From Bordetella genomosp. 4 (lineage in GTDB: Bacteria > Pseudomonadota > Gammaproteobacteria > Burkholderiales > Burkholderiaceae_B): a DNA stretch of 64,000 bases. Shown here piece by piece: positions 1-8,040 of this stretch (within the stretch, counting starts at the first letter, position 1; each line of letters begins with the position of its first letter). The position numbers and the translations under genes are program-made. The stretch covers positions 310,001 to 374,000 of the forward strand of contig NZ_NEVQ01000001.1 in the NCBI RefSeq assembly GCF_002261185.1. Reading direction: 5' to 3'. The notes under the pieces are model-generated. The model was given only the letters and a program-made list of their open reading frames with translations, had not been told where the DNA came from and searched no databases.

Positions 1-783
1 GCCGTGCCAGGCCTACCTGATCTGAACCATGTCGTTTTTGGCACGCTCGGTATTTGGCTCTTGGCCGCCGCGGCCTTCGCCATCAACTGCCTGATCGAAC
101 AGGAAGTCGACGCGCGCATGCTGCGCACGGCTCGCCGCGCTACGGCGCAGGGTACGATTTCGTCCGCCCAGGTCATTACGTTGTCGGGCTTGCTCGGCGG
201 GGCAGGCATGCTGGTGCTGTATCACTTGGTCAACCCGCTGACCATGTGGCTGACGTTCGCCACCTTTGTGGGTTACGCGATCATCTACACCATCATTCTC
301 AAGCCGCGCACACCGCAGAATATCGTCATCGGCGGGCTATCGGGTGCGATGCCGCCGGCCCTGGGCTGGGCAGCAGTTGCGAATTCCGTGCCCGCCGAGG
401 CGTGGATACTGGTGTTGATCATATTCATCTGGACGCCGCCGCATTTCTGGGCGCTGGCCCTGTATCGCAGGCACGATTACGTCAAATCGGGCCTGCCCAT
501 GCTGCCGGTCACCCATGGGCAGAAATACACGCAGTTGCAGATCCTGCTGTATAGCCTGGTGCTGCTGGCTTCGACCACGCTGCCCTATATCATCCGCATG
601 AGCGGGTTATTCTATTTGGCATCGGCGCTTGTGTTGGGCGCCATGTTTGTTGCCTATGCCTGGCGGCTTTATCGTGAATACAGCGACGAGCTGGCGCGCC
701 GGCTGTTCCGCTTTTCGATCCTGTATCTGTCGCTGTTGTTCGCCGCGTTGTTGGTGGACCACTGGGCCGGCATATTGCTCTGA
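1..783 (+). CDS. ctaB: Protoheme IX farnesyltransferase (heme O synthase), 5'-truncated
   Basis: Integral membrane UbiA-family prenyltransferase that adds a farnesyl group to heme B to give heme O for cytochrome oxidases. The frame is open from the first base, and about 260 residues are present against roughly 300 in the family, so the N-terminus lies outside the window; the GTG at base 4 is not a credible start. The first prenyl-diphosphate/Mg motif reads NCLIEQEVD, in which the usual middle Asp is Glu. A second family block follows: [12 protein letters not shown], then GAMPPALGW and [12 protein letters not shown]. Hydrophobic segments run through the rest. The SCO-type gene follows after 18 bases, which fits a cytochrome oxidase biogenesis operon. 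The family assignment is secure; ctaB versus cyoE naming is only convention. Confidence 0.95.
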   Translation, partial: AVPGLPDLNHVVFGTLGIWLLAAAAFAINCLIEQEVDARMLRTARRATAQGTISSAQVITLSGLLGGAGMLVLYHLVNPLTMWLTFATFVGYAIIYTIILKPRTPQNIVIGGLSGAMPPALGWAAVANSVPAEAWILVLIIFIWTPPHFWALALYRRHDYVKSGLPMLPVTHGQKYTQLQILLYSLVLLASTTLPYIIRMSGLFYLASALVLGAMFVAYAWRLYREYSDELARRLFRFSILYLSLLFAALLVDHWAGILL

Positions 784-801
784 CCTGGGAGATCCCGTTT
801 C

Positions 802-1407
802 ATGTCCGTGTTTTCTACCCATCGCCGTGCCGTGCTGCGTCGCGCGGCCGCTCTTGTGTTGACGAGTGCTCTCGCTGCCTGCGGTGATCCCGCGCCGAAA
901 TTCAAAGGTAACGACATCTCCGGCACGCAATTGGGTAAAGCACTGGCTCTGAATGACCATAACGGCCAGGCGCGCACGCTGCAGGATTTCGCCGGGAAAG
1001 TCGTCGTGGCATTTTTCGGCTTTACGCAATGCCCCGATGTCTGCCCTACGGCCTTGGCAGAGCTGTCGCAGGTCATGCAGAAACTGGGGCCCGATGCCGA
1101 TCGCGTCCAGGTGTTGCTGATCAGTGTGGATCCCGAGCGCGATACGCCGGAGATCCTCAAACAATACGTCACGACCTTTGACCCACGTTTCTTGGGGTTG
1201 ACCGGCACCCCCGATCAGGTCAAGGCCACGGCCGCCTCATTCAAGGCTTATTACGCCAAGGTCCCGACCGAGGGCGGCAAGAACTACACCATGGATCACA
1301 CCGCCGCGTTTTACCTGTTTGACGGTAAAGGCGAGTCGCGCGTGCTGGCCAACAGCACCATCGGCGTTGACGCGATGGTGCACGATATCAAGCTACTGCT
1401 CGACTGA
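802..1407 (+). CDS. SCO1/SenC/PrrC family copper chaperone, lipoprotein
   Basis: Thioredoxin-fold copper chaperone that helps assemble the CuA centre of cytochrome c oxidase on the periplasmic side of the membrane. The N-terminus is basic, then hydrophobic, and ends in a lipobox (LAAC, Cys27), so it should be a lipoprotein. The copper site is complete: CPDVC (Cys77 and Cys81) and the distal His166 in YTMDHTAAF. Length (201 aa) is normal for the family. The ATG at 802 gives this complete export signal. It lies 18 bases after the heme O synthase gene and is probably co-transcribed with it. Its 3' end nearly meets the convergent Bug gene (8 bases between stops). Confidence 0.94.
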   Translation: MSVFSTHRRAVLRRAAALVLTSALAACGDPAPKFKGNDISGTQLGKALALNDHNGQARTLQDFAGKVVVAFFGFTQCPDVCPTALAELSQVMQKLGPDADRVQVLLISVDPERDTPEILKQYVTTFDPRFLGLTGTPDQVKATAASFKAYYAKVPTEGGKNYTMDHTAAFYLFDGKGESRVLANSTIGVDAMVHDIKLLLD

Positions 1408-1415
1408 TTGTCGGC

Positions 1416-2414
1416 CTACTTGTCGATCCAGGGCGACTCCTGCCAGAGCTTGCGAAAATTGGCTTCGCCCGTCTCCAGTTCCTTGGCGTATTCCGCTGGC
1501 GGCAGATAGCGCAGCGGGGCAAACATATCGCGCGCCTTGGCCTGGAACTCGGGATCTTGCATGGTCTTGTTCAAGGCGTCGACCAGCTTGCCGCGCACAT
1601 CTGCCGGCAGACCCTTGGGGGCCGCCAGGCCGCGTAATGACGCCAGCTCGATATCGAAACCCTGTTCTTTAAAGGTGGGAACATCGGGCAGCGCTGACGA
1701 ACGCGTCGAGCCCATCTGTCCCAGGAAATGCAGCGGTGTGCCGCCTTTTTTGTATTGCAGGACTTCGCCGACGTTGATGGCGCCGATCATGATTTCGCCC
1801 CCCGCCACGGCGCCGCGCACTTCGCCTGCGCCTTTATACGGGACATGAGTCAGCTTGGCGCCCGATGCGCGCGCGAATTGCAGCATCGCCAAATGATCGT
1901 CAGAGCCTGTGCCGGTCGTGCCGACGGTGGCCTCCCCGGGTTTTTGCTTGGCGTAGGCAGTCAGATCTGCCAAGGTTTTCACTTGGTTGGTCTCGAGCAC
2001 CGCGAAAGCCCCGGGATCATCGACAACGTTGCCAATGAGATCAAAGCTCTTCCAGGTGAAAGAGGTTTCGCGCTCAATGGGGATCGTGAGCAGATTCGGG
2101 GTGTTGATGAAACCGATGGTGTAGCCATCGGGCTTCGCACGCGCGAGTTCCGCAAAACCGATGGCGCCGCCCGCGCCGGGCCGGTTCAGCACCACAATGC
2201 GGCTGTCGCTGCCCAAGTATTTCTGTAGAAACGGCGCCATCATGCGGGCTACCAGATCCGTGCCGCCGCCGGGGCCATACGACACGATGAAATTAATGGG
2301 GTGCGAGGGATAGCCGGCGGCCTGCGCCGTGCTTGCCAGACCTGCTGCTGCGCAAAGGCAGGCTGCGCTAGCCGTCAAGCGAATGAAGCGGCGCCGCAAA
2401 TTCAGAGTTTGCAT
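1416..2414 (-). CDS. Bug/TctC family tripartite tricarboxylate receptor
   Basis: Periplasmic solute-binding protein of the Bug (TctC) family, which binds carboxylates or related small molecules. 332 aa, with a Sec signal (basic MQTLNLRRRF, hydrophobic core, AQA cleavage motif near residue 32) and the family hallmark YPSHPINFIVSYGPGGGTD at the mature N-terminus. Later blocks VVLNRPGAGGAIG and HVPYKGAGEVRGAVAGG are also typical. A good ribosome site (CAGGAG) lies upstream of the ATG at 2414. The gene is 39 bases downstream of a 2-hydroxyacid dehydrogenase on the same strand, so ligand and enzyme substrate may be linked. No TctA/TctB membrane genes are near, so it is an orphan receptor, which is common in Alcaligenaceae. 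Confidence 0.93.
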   Translation of the reverse strand: MQTLNLRRRFIRLTASAACLCAAAGLASTAQAAGYPSHPINFIVSYGPGGGTDLVARMMAPFLQKYLGSDSRIVVLNRPGAGGAIGFAELARAKPDGYTIGFINTPNLLTIPIERETSFTWKSFDLIGNVVDDPGAFAVLETNQVKTLADLTAYAKQKPGEATVGTTGTGSDDHLAMLQFARASGAKLTHVPYKGAGEVRGAVAGGEIMIGAINVGEVLQYKKGGTPLHFLGQMGSTRSSALPDVPTFKEQGFDIELASLRGLAAPKGLPADVRGKLVDALNKTMQDPEFQAKARDMFAPLRYLPPAEYAKELETGEANFRKLWQESPWIDK

Positions 2415-2453
2415 AAGGTTGTCTCCTGGTGATGGCGGATGTCCCGCTCGTTT

Positions 2454-3473
2454 TCAGAAAGAATGCTGGCCAAGCCGTTCTAGAAATCGTGGCCAGACAT
2501 TGGGGTTCAACAGGCGCGGCGGGCGTTCGCCGCGCAGCATCATGACGAGTTGTTCTGCCGCGCCTCGCGCGACGTTGCGCCGGGCTTCGTGCGTCACGCC
2601 CGCCGTATGAAAACTTCCTACGACGTTGTCATGCTGCAGCAGCGGGGCGTCGTTGCCCGGCGGTTCCTGATCCCAGACATCCAGACCGGCACCCGCCAAG
2701 TGGCCGCTGCTCAGGGCCGCATTGAGCGCGGCTTCGTCGTGAATGCCGCCACGGGCCGTGGTGATAAATACCGATCCGGGCTTCATGGCGGAAAACTGAT
2801 GCGTGCCGAACATCCCGCGGGTCTGAGCATTCAGCGGGCAATGCAGCGAGACGACGTCCGCGGTCGCCAGCAGCGAGTCCAGATCCATCGGTTCGGCTCC
2901 GCGTTCGCGGATCGTCGCTTCATCCAGCAACGGGTCATAGGCGCAGACACGCATGCCAAAACCCTGCGCGATCCGCACTACCCGGCGGCCGATTTCGCCG
3001 ACGCCGATCAGACCTATGCAGGTGCCTCGTATTTCATGGCCCATCAGCGATTCACGGCTAAAGCCCGTCGCTGTGCGCAGCTGCTGATGAGACAGCACGA
3101 TGCGCCGCTGTACGGCCAGCAGCAGGGCAAACGTGTGTTCGGCCACCGAATCCGCATTCATACCCGCCTGGTTCACCACCGCTACGCCCGCCTCGGTGCA
3201 GGCGGCCACATCGATGGTGTCGTAGCCGGCTCCTGACGACGAGACGCAAAGCAACTGGGGGCAGTCGCGCAACAATTCGCGTGAGACAAACCATTCGCGC
3301 GGGAGCTCGTCCTTGGCGGCCGAAGCCAGATAAGCATGTGCCTGCTGCAACTGGGCTAGCGTGTGATCGTTGTGGCCGCGGGCGGGCAATATCGATAGCG
3401 TGGCCGATTGCGCGATCAGTTCATCAAAAATCGGATTGACCCACAGGTCCAACCGGCAAACAAGAGGTGTCAT
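2454..3473 (-). CDS. D-isomer specific 2-hydroxyacid dehydrogenase family protein
   Basis: NAD(P)-dependent oxidoreductase that should interconvert a 2-hydroxy acid and a 2-keto acid (glyoxylate/hydroxypyruvate reductase-like). The dinucleotide site is seen as GLIGVGEIGRRV, followed by the family blocks TTARGGIHDEAALNAAL and GAGLDVWDQEPP; the His of SFHTAGVTHEA fits the catalytic acid. I chose the ATG at 3473 (MTPLVCRLDLW), with AAAGGA about 10 bases upstream, rather than a start 21 codons earlier that adds an unlike basic stretch. This gives 339 aa. It precedes a Bug receptor by 39 bases and follows a LysR gene, so a LysR-controlled 2-hydroxy/keto acid uptake and reduction unit is likely. 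The substrate is not known. Confidence 0.9.
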   Translation of the reverse strand: MTPLVCRLDLWVNPIFDELIAQSATLSILPARGHNDHTLAQLQQAHAYLASAAKDELPREWFVSRELLRDCPQLLCVSSSGAGYDTIDVAACTEAGVAVVNQAGMNADSVAEHTFALLLAVQRRIVLSHQQLRTATGFSRESLMGHEIRGTCIGLIGVGEIGRRVVRIAQGFGMRVCAYDPLLDEATIRERGAEPMDLDSLLATADVVSLHCPLNAQTRGMFGTHQFSAMKPGSVFITTARGGIHDEAALNAALSSGHLAGAGLDVWDQEPPGNDAPLLQHDNVVGSFHTAGVTHEARRNVARGAAEQLVMMLRGERPPRLLNPNVWPRFLERLGQHSF

Positions 3474-3626
3474 TCTCAAACTGTCCTTTAACGTGCGGTG
3501 CGAGCCACGCAGCCGCGCTCGGACAAGCATGGACAATGCGCGGGGCCGGATGCCAACTCAGGCAGTCGCAGCGCAATGTCTCCATGATGTCATTTCGGCG
3601 ACTGTACGGGACTGATGTTGTGAAAT

Positions 3627-3690
3627 AAAGCGAATATTTTTCGTCGAAATAAAACGCTTTTAGGAAACAAAATTAGGGAAGAAAGCGAAA
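3627..3690. promoter_or_regulatory. Repeated AAAGCGAA elements upstream of dehydrogenase-Bug unit
   Basis: The AT-rich gap between the LysR gene and the dehydrogenase holds AAAGCGAA (3627-3634), a TTTCG-t-CGAAA dyad (3639-3649), the inverted CGCTTT (3655-3660) and AAAGCGAAA (3682-3690). GAAATAAA also occurs twice (from 3622 and 3646). The same word is in the hairpin upstream of the LysR gene (4631-4668), so these are candidate sites for that regulator. Function is inferred. Confidence 0.45.
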
Positions 3691-3712
3691 GGTCCGCGCT
3701 CGGGCGGCCGAC

Positions 3713-4612
3713 TCAGATCATGCAACTGGGCGCGTGAAAATCAACGGTCTCCACAGCCAGTTTGCGCATGCTCTCCAACATGGGCCGGGTATCGTCGCGC
3801 CGCCATTCAAAGCAGTACTGCAGCGGCGCGAGCGGTGGAAACTCCGCCAGCAGCACCATTTCGCCGCGTTGACACAGCAGCTGTGCCCAGGCGCTCGGCA
3901 AAAAGCCTACGCCCAATCCCTGCCGGATGATTCCCGCCACTGCGCCCCAACTGTTGCACGATAGCGTACGCCCGGGGGCGAGCCGGTTTTGGGTCAGCCA
4001 TTCGTCCAGGATACGGATGACGCCAGAATTATGCGGCAGCGTCACTAACGTCAGCTCGGACAGTTGGGCGGGCAGTGTCGGGCCGCGCCGACCGAGCGCG
4101 CGCCGAGTGCCCACCCATGAGAATTCCACTTGCCCAATCGTGCTCGAGGCAATGGCTGGCCGCGACGACGGGCCGCCGATGATCGCGAAATCGAGCTCTC
4201 CTTCCTCTAGCTTGTCTTCCACCAGATGGCCGACATCTGCAAAGGGCTCGACGCGTAGATCGGGATGATCGCGCTGAATGGCCTCGATAAACTGCGGCAT
4301 CCACGTCCACGAGGTCAATTCCCCCACGCCGAAACAGCAGCGCCCCGAGTAGTTCAGATGCGTGCCGGCTTGCTGCATGAACAGGTCTGCCCCGCGCAGC
4401 AACTCCTTCGCATGAGGCAGCAGGTGATCGCCCAAGGGTGTCAGTGTTGCGGTCCGTGCGCTGCGATTAAAGAGTTGCGCACCCAGCGACGTCTCCAGTT
4501 CGCCGATGCGTTTGGAGAGCGACGAGACGGAGATATTCAAACGGTTGGCGGCAACGGCGAAGTTTTTGCAGATCGCGGCCCAGTAGAAGGCTTCCAGTTG
4601 TTTGAGAGTCAT
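3713..4612 (-). CDS. LysR family transcriptional regulator
   Basis: Transcription factor with an N-terminal winged helix-turn-helix (MTLKQLEAFYWAAICKNF, then AANRLNISVSSLSKRIGELE) and a C-terminal effector-binding domain, about 299 aa. The start at 4612 places the HTH at the canonical distance from the N-terminus; an upstream start would add 14 hydrophobic residues not typical of the family. It is transcribed in the same direction as, and upstream of, the 2-hydroxyacid dehydrogenase and Bug genes, with a 239-base gap that carries sequence words also found ahead of this gene. It probably controls that unit in response to its acid substrate. HTH residues GVGF of the C-terminal domain (IRQGLGVGFLPSAW) are also typical. 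Confidence 0.93.
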   Translation of the reverse strand: MTLKQLEAFYWAAICKNFAVAANRLNISVSSLSKRIGELETSLGAQLFNRSARTATLTPLGDHLLPHAKELLRGADLFMQQAGTHLNYSGRCCFGVGELTSWTWMPQFIEAIQRDHPDLRVEPFADVGHLVEDKLEEGELDFAIIGGPSSRPAIASSTIGQVEFSWVGTRRALGRRGPTLPAQLSELTLVTLPHNSGVIRILDEWLTQNRLAPGRTLSCNSWGAVAGIIRQGLGVGFLPSAWAQLLCQRGEMVLLAEFPPLAPLQYCFEWRRDDTRPMLESMRKLAVETVDFHAPSCMI

Positions 4613-4630
4613 ATCTCGCGCGACGATGGG

Positions 4631-4668
4631 AAAAAGCGAAATCAAATATATCAATAAATTCGCTTTTT
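4631..4668. promoter_or_regulatory. Inverted repeat upstream of LysR gene
   Basis: AAAAAGCGAA (4631-4640) is repeated in inverted form as TTCGCTTTTT (4659-4668) around an 18-base AT-rich spacer, 19 bases upstream of the LysR start. It shares the AAAGCGAA word with the region before the dehydrogenase gene. An autoregulatory operator is the simplest reading. The T-run could also let it act as a terminator for leftward transcription from 4709. Confidence 0.5.
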
Positions 4669-4708
4669 TGAGATGAATCGTCGCGGACGCTGCGCCGGCG
4701 GTGCCCTT

Positions 4709-4930
4709 TCATCCATGTGCCGCGCGCCACGCCTGGTATGCGGCTAGCGCTGCAGGCGTCAACTCGGCTGGCGTGATCTCGCGCTGGTGTCCCATGATCA
4801 TCAACGCGTAAGGCGTAGCCAGGGCGGCAGCCTCGGCACATAGGCGGGCCTCCTCGCCTTGCGAGGGCAGCCGGTTGCGCCAATAATTGATGGCTTGCTC
4901 CAGATCAGGCAATGAGATGGGCGTATTCAT
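4709..4930 (-). CDS. Small DUF3717-type protein
   Basis: A 73-residue soluble protein starting MNTPISLPDLEQAINYWR. The layout is an N-terminal ISLPDLEQAINYWRNR helix, a central EEARLCAEAAALATPYALMI segment and a C-terminal LTPAALAAYQAWRAA segment, which matches my memory of DUF3717 proteins found in Burkholderiales. The function is unknown. The start at 4930 was chosen because the 42 codons upstream in the same frame are unlike coding sequence and run into the promoter region of the divergent gene at 5055. It is followed by a LysR gene on the same strand, but I see nothing that links their jobs. Confidence 0.75.
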   Translation of the reverse strand: MNTPISLPDLEQAINYWRNRLPSQGEEARLCAEAAALATPYALMIMGHQREITPAELTPAALAAYQAWRAAHG

Positions 4931-5054
4931 ACTGGTATTGTCCCAGAACGACGCGTGACAAGTCCGCCACGGTTTGCAAAGCGTCACGATAGCAACACGC
5001 CGATACGGCGGCCAGATGCTATATAACGGGCCGTGTTGTCGATGGAGGCACATC

Positions 5055-5807
5055 ATGAATACTCAAGTCCCTACCCCAAGCGAAACGCCGCGTCGCCGTT
5101 TGCACCCGTTGGTGGCTGCCGCCGCCGTGTCGGTCATCGTGCTGTCCACAGTCGCAGTGGCCTCGTTGCTGGGCTGGATTCCCACGCCCGGGGCTGAACC
5201 CACCGGCCAGACGCCCGTGCACGAAGCTCAAGTCCAGGCCGAAGCCGAGGCGGAGGCGCAGCAAGCCTCCGCTGACCCGGATGCTTCATCGGGCGTCGTA
5301 GGCCAAGGGGAGGCTGCTCCCCCTGCCGCCCAGGCCGATGCGTCCGCGCAAGGCCGCACCGAAGCCCCATCGCCTGCGCCCGCGCCAGCCAAGTCCGCCA
5401 GCGCCTCAAAATCGTCTGCCTCTCAAACCTCGGTAGCCGGCAAATCGTCGGCCACTTGTGCGAACTGCGGCGTGGTGGAGACCGTACGAACTGTCCAGGT
5501 CCCCAAGAAGAACGAAGGCTATAACGTGGTGGGCACCGTCGCCGGCGGTGTTGTCGGAGGTGTGGTGGGCCATCAGTTTGGCGGGGGCAGCGGCAAAGAC
5601 GCACTGACCGTGCTGGGTGCCGTAGGGGGCGCTTTGGCAGGTCATGAAATCGAGCGTAATATCAGACAGCAACAGACCGTGACGCACTACGAGCTGACGG
5701 TGCGCATGGATAATGGCAGCAAGCGCACGTTTCGCAGCTCGCAGCCGTTTGCCTATGCGTCCGGCGATCACGTTCGCGTCGAAAACGACCAACTGCTGCC
5801 ACGCTGA
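5055..5807 (+). CDS. Glycine zipper 2TM domain membrane protein
   Basis: 250 aa. Residues about 18-38 form one N-terminal membrane anchor (LVAAAAVSVIVLSTVAVASLL) without a lipobox. A long low-complexity Ala/Glu/Pro/Ser linker follows (about 45-130), then a CANCG pair of cysteines, and then a glycine zipper block (VGTVAGGVVGGVVGHQFGGG and LGAVGGALAGHEIERN) of the Rick_17kDa/SlyB type. The C-terminus (YELTVRMDNGSKRTFR) resembles the soluble tail of such proteins. It is probably an inner-membrane anchored envelope protein; SlyB-like proteins are linked with envelope integrity, but the anchor and linker here differ from the short lipoproteins. ATG at 5055 is used (GGAGG about 9 bases upstream); the longer frame upstream is shadow. 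Confidence 0.85.
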   Translation: MNTQVPTPSETPRRRLHPLVAAAAVSVIVLSTVAVASLLGWIPTPGAEPTGQTPVHEAQVQAEAEAEAQQASADPDASSGVVGQGEAAPPAAQADASAQGRTEAPSPAPAPAKSASASKSSASQTSVAGKSSATCANCGVVETVRTVQVPKKNEGYNVVGTVAGGVVGGVVGHQFGGGSGKDALTVLGAVGGALAGHEIERNIRQQQTVTHYELTVRMDNGSKRTFRSSQPFAYASGDHVRVENDQLLPR

Positions 5808-5828
5808 GCATTGTCTTCTGGAGACTGC

Positions 5829-6602
5829 ATGTCCACGTCCAATACCAATCCCTTTGTTTTGCCTGGTTTAGGGCAGGACGGCGACCTTTCGGGTAACCCG
5901 TTGCTAGCCAGCATGGAGATGATGCGCAAGGCATGGGCGGGGCTGGCGGGTCCGGGGGGCTTGGCGCAGTCATTGCCTATCGCCCCCCCGATGAATATCG
6001 AGGAGCTCGAACGCCGCATTGCCGAACTGCGTACCGTCGAGAGTTGGCTGCGCATGAACCTGTCGATGTTGAGCAGCGCCATCCAAGGCATGGAGGTTCA
6101 GCGTTCCACCATTACAACCTTGCGCTCCTTTATGACCGGCGCAGCCGGAAACGGGCCATCTCCCCTGGAGGTCGTGCTGGGGCTTAAACCTGCTCAGGGA
6201 GCGGCCAAGCCTGCGCCGGCATCGACGGGGGCATCCTCCCGTTCCGAAACCCGCTCATCATCAACGGCCGAGGCATCGGCTTCCTCTGGCGATGACGGAC
6301 CGGCCGCGCCCGCTGGTGTCGACACTGCCAGCATGGCCGATCAGATGAGCCAGGCCTCGCAAGCGTGGTGGAATCTGCTGCAGCAGCAATTCAATCAGAT
6401 CGCGACAGCCACGGCCTCCAGCATGCCCGATCCCGCCGCCATGCAAGCGGCAGCCGATGCAGCTGCTCAAGCGGCGACCGGGACGCCTCCTGCGCAGGCG
6501 AACACTGTACCACCCGCTGCGTCGGCAGCGCCTGCGGCTCCTCGCAAGCGTGCACCGCGCAAAGCCGCAGCCAAACGCGCGCCCGCTGCACCGAAGTCAT
6601 AA
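5829..6602 (+). CDS. phaM: PhaM-like polyhydroxyalkanoate granule regulatory protein
   Basis: 257 aa. The conserved N-terminal part (MEMMRKAWAGL, then PPMNIEELERRIAELRTVE and WLRMNLSMLSSAIQGMEVQR) matches PhaM, a beta-proteobacterial protein that activates PHB synthase and ties granules to the nucleoid. The middle is low complexity (Ala, Ser, Gln), including a QAWWNLLQQQFNQIA segment as in phasins. The C-terminus is a lysine/arginine/alanine tail (PRKRAPRKAAAKRAPAAPK) like the DNA-binding PAKKA-type tail of PhaM. The start at 5829 was chosen over one six codons upstream because it gives the familiar MS/T-rich N-terminus and fits the spacing from GGAGAC. No other pha gene is in the window. Assignment rests on motif memory. 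Confidence 0.8.
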   Translation: MSTSNTNPFVLPGLGQDGDLSGNPLLASMEMMRKAWAGLAGPGGLAQSLPIAPPMNIEELERRIAELRTVESWLRMNLSMLSSAIQGMEVQRSTITTLRSFMTGAAGNGPSPLEVVLGLKPAQGAAKPAPASTGASSRSETRSSSTAEASASSGDDGPAAPAGVDTASMADQMSQASQAWWNLLQQQFNQIATATASSMPDPAAMQAAADAAAQAATGTPPAQANTVPPAASAAPAAPRKRAPRKAAAKRAPAAPKS

Positions 6603-6666
6603 CCTTTCTATTCAATCGTGCGATGAGCCTGTCGCTTGTCGCCCCAAAGCTGTTTCCTGAATTCTT

Positions 6667-8040
6667 ATGCTAAACGTCGTTATTCTTGCCGCCGGACTGG
6701 GTAAACGCATGCAGTCCGATCTGCCCAAAGTCTTGCACCCTCTCGCGGGCAAACCCATGCTCGAGCACGTGCTCGATAGCGCCAGCCAACTGAATCCCGG
6801 CCGCATCACGATCGTGGTCGGACATGGAGCCGAACGTGTTCGTGGGGCGTTCGATGGCCGTGCAGACCTGAGCTTTGCCTTGCAACAGCCGCAACAGGGC
6901 ACAGGCCATGCCGTTCAGCAGGCAGTTCCATTCCTGCAAGAGGACGGCAAAGACGATGTGACGCTGGTGCTATACGGCGATGTGCCGCTGGTGCAGCCCG
7001 ACACACTGCGCCGCTTGCTTGAAGCGCGCGGCGAGGGCGCTGCCGTATTGACCGAAATTCTGGACGATGCAACCGGTTATGGCCGTATTGTGCGCAACGA
7101 CCAGGGCCAGGTCACGCGCATCGTCGAACACAAAGACGCCAGCGAAGCCGAACGCGCCATTCGCGAGGTCAATACGGGTATTCTGGTGGCTCCCACCGCC
7201 AAGCTCAAGGACTGGCTCAGCCGTATCGACAACAACAACGCCCAGGGCGAGTACTACCTGACCGACGTGGTCGGCCTGGCTGTCGCCGATGGTGTGCCAG
7301 TAGGTGCTGCCCAGCCTGCCGCAGGCTGGGAGACGCTGGGTGTAAACAGCCGCGTGCAGCAAGCCGAGTTGGAACGCCGCTACCAGCAAGAACAGGCCCG
7401 CCGCCTGCTCGAGGCTGGCGTGACGCTAGCTGACCCTGCACGTTTCGATGTGCGCGGTTCTCTGACGTGCGGACGCGATGTAGTCATCGACGTGGGTTGC
7501 GTATTCGAGGGCAAGGTCGAGTTGGCCGACGGCGTGCGTGTCGGCCCGCATTGCGTCTTGCGCGACGTTTCAGTGGGCGCCGGCACGCAGATCGAGGCAT
7601 TCAGCCATATTCAGCAGGCCGTTGTCGGCAGCGACGCGCGTATAGGCCCCTATGCCCGGCTGCGTCCCGGCGCACAGTTGGGCGATCGCACGCACGTAGG
7701 CAACTTTGTCGAGATCAAAAACAGTGTGCTGGACGTGGACAGCAAAGCCAACCATTTGGCGTATATCGGTGACGCCGATGTCGGCGCTCGCGTCAACGTT
7801 GGCGCAGGGGTCATCACCTGCAACTACGACGGCGCCAACAAGTTCCGCACGACCATCGAGGACGATGCCTTCATCGGCTCGGATACCCAACTGGTCGCTC
7901 CAGTACGCGTCGGCCGCGGCGCCACGCTGGGCGCTGGCACCACATTGACCACCGACGCACCGGCTGGCAAGCTGACCATCTCACCGCGGGCGCGGCCGAG
8001 CACGATCGAGGGCTGGCAGCGCCCCCAGAAAAAGTCGTGA
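6667..8040 (+). CDS. glmU: Bifunctional UDP-GlcNAc pyrophosphorylase / GlcN-1-P acetyltransferase
   Basis: Cytoplasmic enzyme making UDP-GlcNAc from GlcN-1-P, for peptidoglycan and LPS. 457 aa, the usual length. The N-terminal uridylyltransferase domain has [34 protein letters not shown] and EVNTGILV. The C-terminal left-handed beta-helix acetyltransferase domain begins near residue 250 and has hexapeptide repeats with [12 protein letters not shown] and [13 protein letters not shown]. The gene starts with ATG at 6667, about 64 bases after the PhaM-like gene. Its stop codon overlaps the GTG start of the next MFS gene. GlmS, the enzyme that makes GlcN-6-P for the same pathway, lies 3.2 kb downstream. 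Confidence 0.98.
   Translation: MLNVVILAAGLGKRMQSDLPKVLHPLAGKPMLEHVLDSASQLNPGRITIVVGHGAERVRGAFDGRADLSFALQQPQQGTGHAVQQAVPFLQEDGKDDVTLVLYGDVPLVQPDTLRRLLEARGEGAAVLTEILDDATGYGRIVRNDQGQVTRIVEHKDASEAERAIREVNTGILVAPTAKLKDWLSRIDNNNAQGEYYLTDVVGLAVADGVPVGAAQPAAGWETLGVNSRVQQAELERRYQQEQARRLLEAGVTLADPARFDVRGSLTCGRDVVIDVGCVFEGKVELADGVRVGPHCVLRDVSVGAGTQIEAFSHIQQAVVGSDARIGPYARLRPGAQLGDRTHVGNFVEIKNSVLDVDSKANHLAYIGDADVGARVNVGAGVITCNYDGANKFRTTIEDDAFIGSDTQLVAPVRVGRGATLGAGTTLTTDAPAGKLTISPRARPSTIEGWQRPQKKS

Noticed and set aside
607-1164. A 185-codon open frame opposite the ctaB and SCO genes
   Set aside because: It lies opposite two clear genes and its protein has no recognisable features.
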